A stretch of 7,995 nt of DNA from AL-N1 sp039178835. Lineage in GTDB: Bacteria > Chloroflexota > Chloroflexia > Chloroflexales > Roseiflexaceae. The notes beneath the pieces were generated by a model. It did no database searches and was not told the origin of the DNA. It saw only the letters and a program-made list of their open reading frames with translations. The position numbers were made by a program, and so were the translations under genes. This document shows positions 6,725-7,995 of this stretch, one piece after another (the stretch's first letter is position 1; the number at the start of each line of letters is the position of its first letter). The stretch covers positions 1 through 7,995 of the forward strand of contig JBCDFA010000358.1 of NCBI GenBank assembly GCA_039178835.1, read 5' to 3'.

Positions 6725-7995
6725 TTACTCGACGTTATCAATCTGGGCACGTTGCAAGCTGCCGCTAAAGTCGACATACACACTTTTCCACTCACTAAAA
6801 GCATTCATCAACTGAGGCCCGGCCTCTCGGTGGCCATTGCCTGTTGCTTTGACGCCGCCAAAGGGCAGGTGGATTTCCGCACCAATGGTGGGAGCGTTGA
6901 TGTAGACAATCCCTGTGATGATATCGCGCATTGCTCGATAGGCCATATTCACATCGCGTGTGAAAATCGATGATGAAAGACCATACTGAACGCCATTCGC
7001 TACTTCAATGGCCTCATCAAAACTGTCAACTGTGATGATGCTGAGAACAGGTCCAAAGATCTCTTCTTGCGCAATACGCATTGTTGGTTTGACATCCGTA
7101 AAGACGGTTGGTTGGATAAAGAAACCGTTGGCATACTTTCCATCGCTGAGACGTTCTCCACCACAGCGAAGGGTTGCTCCCTCTTGTTTGCCAATCTCAA
7201 TGTAGTTGAGAATTTTCTCCATTTGTTTTTGGTTAATCACTGGTCCCATCTCAGTTTGCGAGTCGGTTCCGTCGCCAATCCGCATTTGTGAGGCTTTCTC
7301 AACGATACGATTGATAACCTTTTCTGCTACCCCACGCTGAACAATGAGCCGGCTCGTTGCAGTACAGCGCTGACCACTGGTACCAAAAGCTCCCCAGACA
7401 GCTCCCTCGAAAACGAGATCGAGATCGGCATCATCCAGAACAATCATTGCGTTTTTGCCGCCCATTTCGAGGCTGATGTGTTTCATCTTGTCTGCGGCTA
7501 GTTTATTAACCAACCGACCGGTTTCAGTTGAACCAGTGAAGGATATAACCGGGACATCAGGGTGCTCGACGAGAGGCTGTCCAGCGTTAGGCCCATATCC
7601 GGTGACGATGTTTACAACCCCTGGTGGCAGCCCGGCATCAATAAGGCACTGTACCATATTAAAAATACTGGCTGGTGTGTCTTCGGCGGGCTTCATCACA
7701 ATGGTATTGCCACAAACTAAGGCTGGCAAGAGCTTCCACGAGGGGACAGCCATCGGGAAATTCCATGGTGTGATGAGTCCACATACGCCGATGGGTGTGC
7801 GTATGCTCATCTGAAACTTGTTGTGCATTTCGCTAGGTGTAGTGACGCCATGCATACGACGCCCTTCACCACCAGCGAAATAAGCCATGTCAATAGCTTC
7901 AACAATGTCGCCACCGGTCTCGAAGACTGGTTTGCCCATCTCACGGGTCATTTCAGTTGCATATTGGTCTTTGCGTTCCTGAAGCAACTGGGCGC
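6725..7995 (-). CDS. NAD(P)-dependent aldehyde dehydrogenase (N-terminus outside window)
   Basis: At least 422 residues are visible. The frame is still open at the right edge, so roughly the first 60-80 residues of a usual 480-500 are missing; the TTG at 7987 is internal. The enzyme oxidises an aldehyde to a carboxylate with NAD(P)+ in the cytoplasm. Counting from the TTG codon at 7987 as residue 1, the catalytic set is complete: Asn76 in TPWNFP, the FTGSTETG nucleotide loop (150-157), Glu174 in LEMGG, catalytic Cys208 in GQRCTATSR, and Glu309 in EEIFGP. The texture (GGEGRRMHG, NAPTIGAEIHLPFGG, EWKSVYVDFSG) recalls bacterial semialdehyde dehydrogenases such as 2-oxoglutarate-semialdehyde or piperideine-6-carboxylate enzymes. 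The substrate cannot be fixed from the sequence. Base composition is somewhat more GC-rich than in the genes to the left. The gene is convergent with regulator 2 and has no visible functional tie to it. Confidence 0.92.
   Translation of the reverse strand, partial: AQLLQERKDQYATEMTREMGKPVFETGGDIVEAIDMAYFAGGEGRRMHGVTTPSEMHNKFQMSIRTPIGVCGLITPWNFPMAVPSWKLLPALVCGNTIVMKPAEDTPASIFNMVQCLIDAGLPPGVVNIVTGYGPNAGQPLVEHPDVPVISFTGSTETGRLVNKLAADKMKHISLEMGGKNAMIVLDDADLDLVFEGAVWGAFGTSGQRCTATSRLIVQRGVAEKVINRIVEKASQMRIGDGTDSQTEMGPVINQKQMEKILNYIEIGKQEGATLRCGGERLSDGKYANGFFIQPTVFTDVKPTMRIAQEEIFGPVLSIITVDSFDEAIEVANGVQYGLSSSIFTRDVNMAYRAMRDIITGIVYINAPTIGAEIHLPFGGVKATGNGHREAGPQLMNAFSEWKSVYVDFSGSLQRAQIDNVE

Noticed and set aside
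6632..6973. Plus-strand reading frame of 113 codons overlapping the end of regulator 2
   Set aside because: Most of it is antisense to the clear aldehyde dehydrogenase, its GTG start sits inside the regulator's stop/hairpin region, and the protein has no recognisable features.
7455..7814. Plus-strand 119-codon frame opposite the aldehyde dehydrogenase
   Set aside because: It is a shadow of a strongly conserved coding region on the other strand.

Overview
The window looks like chromosomal DNA from a free-living bacterium rich in signalling proteins. I infer a Chloroflexota member, most likely of the Ktedonobacteria type. The reasons are the large proteins with an N-terminal XRE helix-turn-helix, a STAND NTPase and TPRs, the divergent ECF-like sigma factor beside them, and moderate GC. 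No marker gene confirms this.

Layout, left to right. Positions 3-92 hold the last 29 codons of an unrecognised plus-strand reading frame. A 200-base non-coding stretch follows, with a small inverted repeat. A minus-strand gene (293-943) encodes a small ECF-like sigma factor. A 376-base divergent intergenic region (944-1319) carries a 13-bp palindrome and a good sigma-70-type promoter reading rightwards. Two long plus-strand paralogues come next (1320-3884 and 4035-6635), separated by 150 bases. Both encode XRE-HTH + NB-ARC/STAND ATPase + winged-helix-like + TPR regulators. A minus-strand aldehyde dehydrogenase (6725 to the right edge, N-terminus missing) converges on the second paralogue. An 11-bp-arm hairpin lies between them and takes in the second regulator's stop codon.

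How the genes may work together. The two regulators are an old tandem duplication. From the ribosome binding site to about residue 400 they align at a constant offset of 2715 bases, and their recognition-helix region is nearly identical, so they probably bind the same or similar DNA sites. Each could sense a ligand or partner through its TPRs, switch through ATP binding, and act on DNA through its N-terminal HTH. The divergent sigma-factor gene shares their upstream region and may be a target or partner. The aldehyde dehydrogenase is a metabolic enzyme on the opposite strand with no evident link. I see no RNA genes, CRISPR arrays, insertion sequences or prophage genes. The best candidate for something undescribed is the sigma factor / twin XRE-STAND regulator cluster, though each family is known separately.
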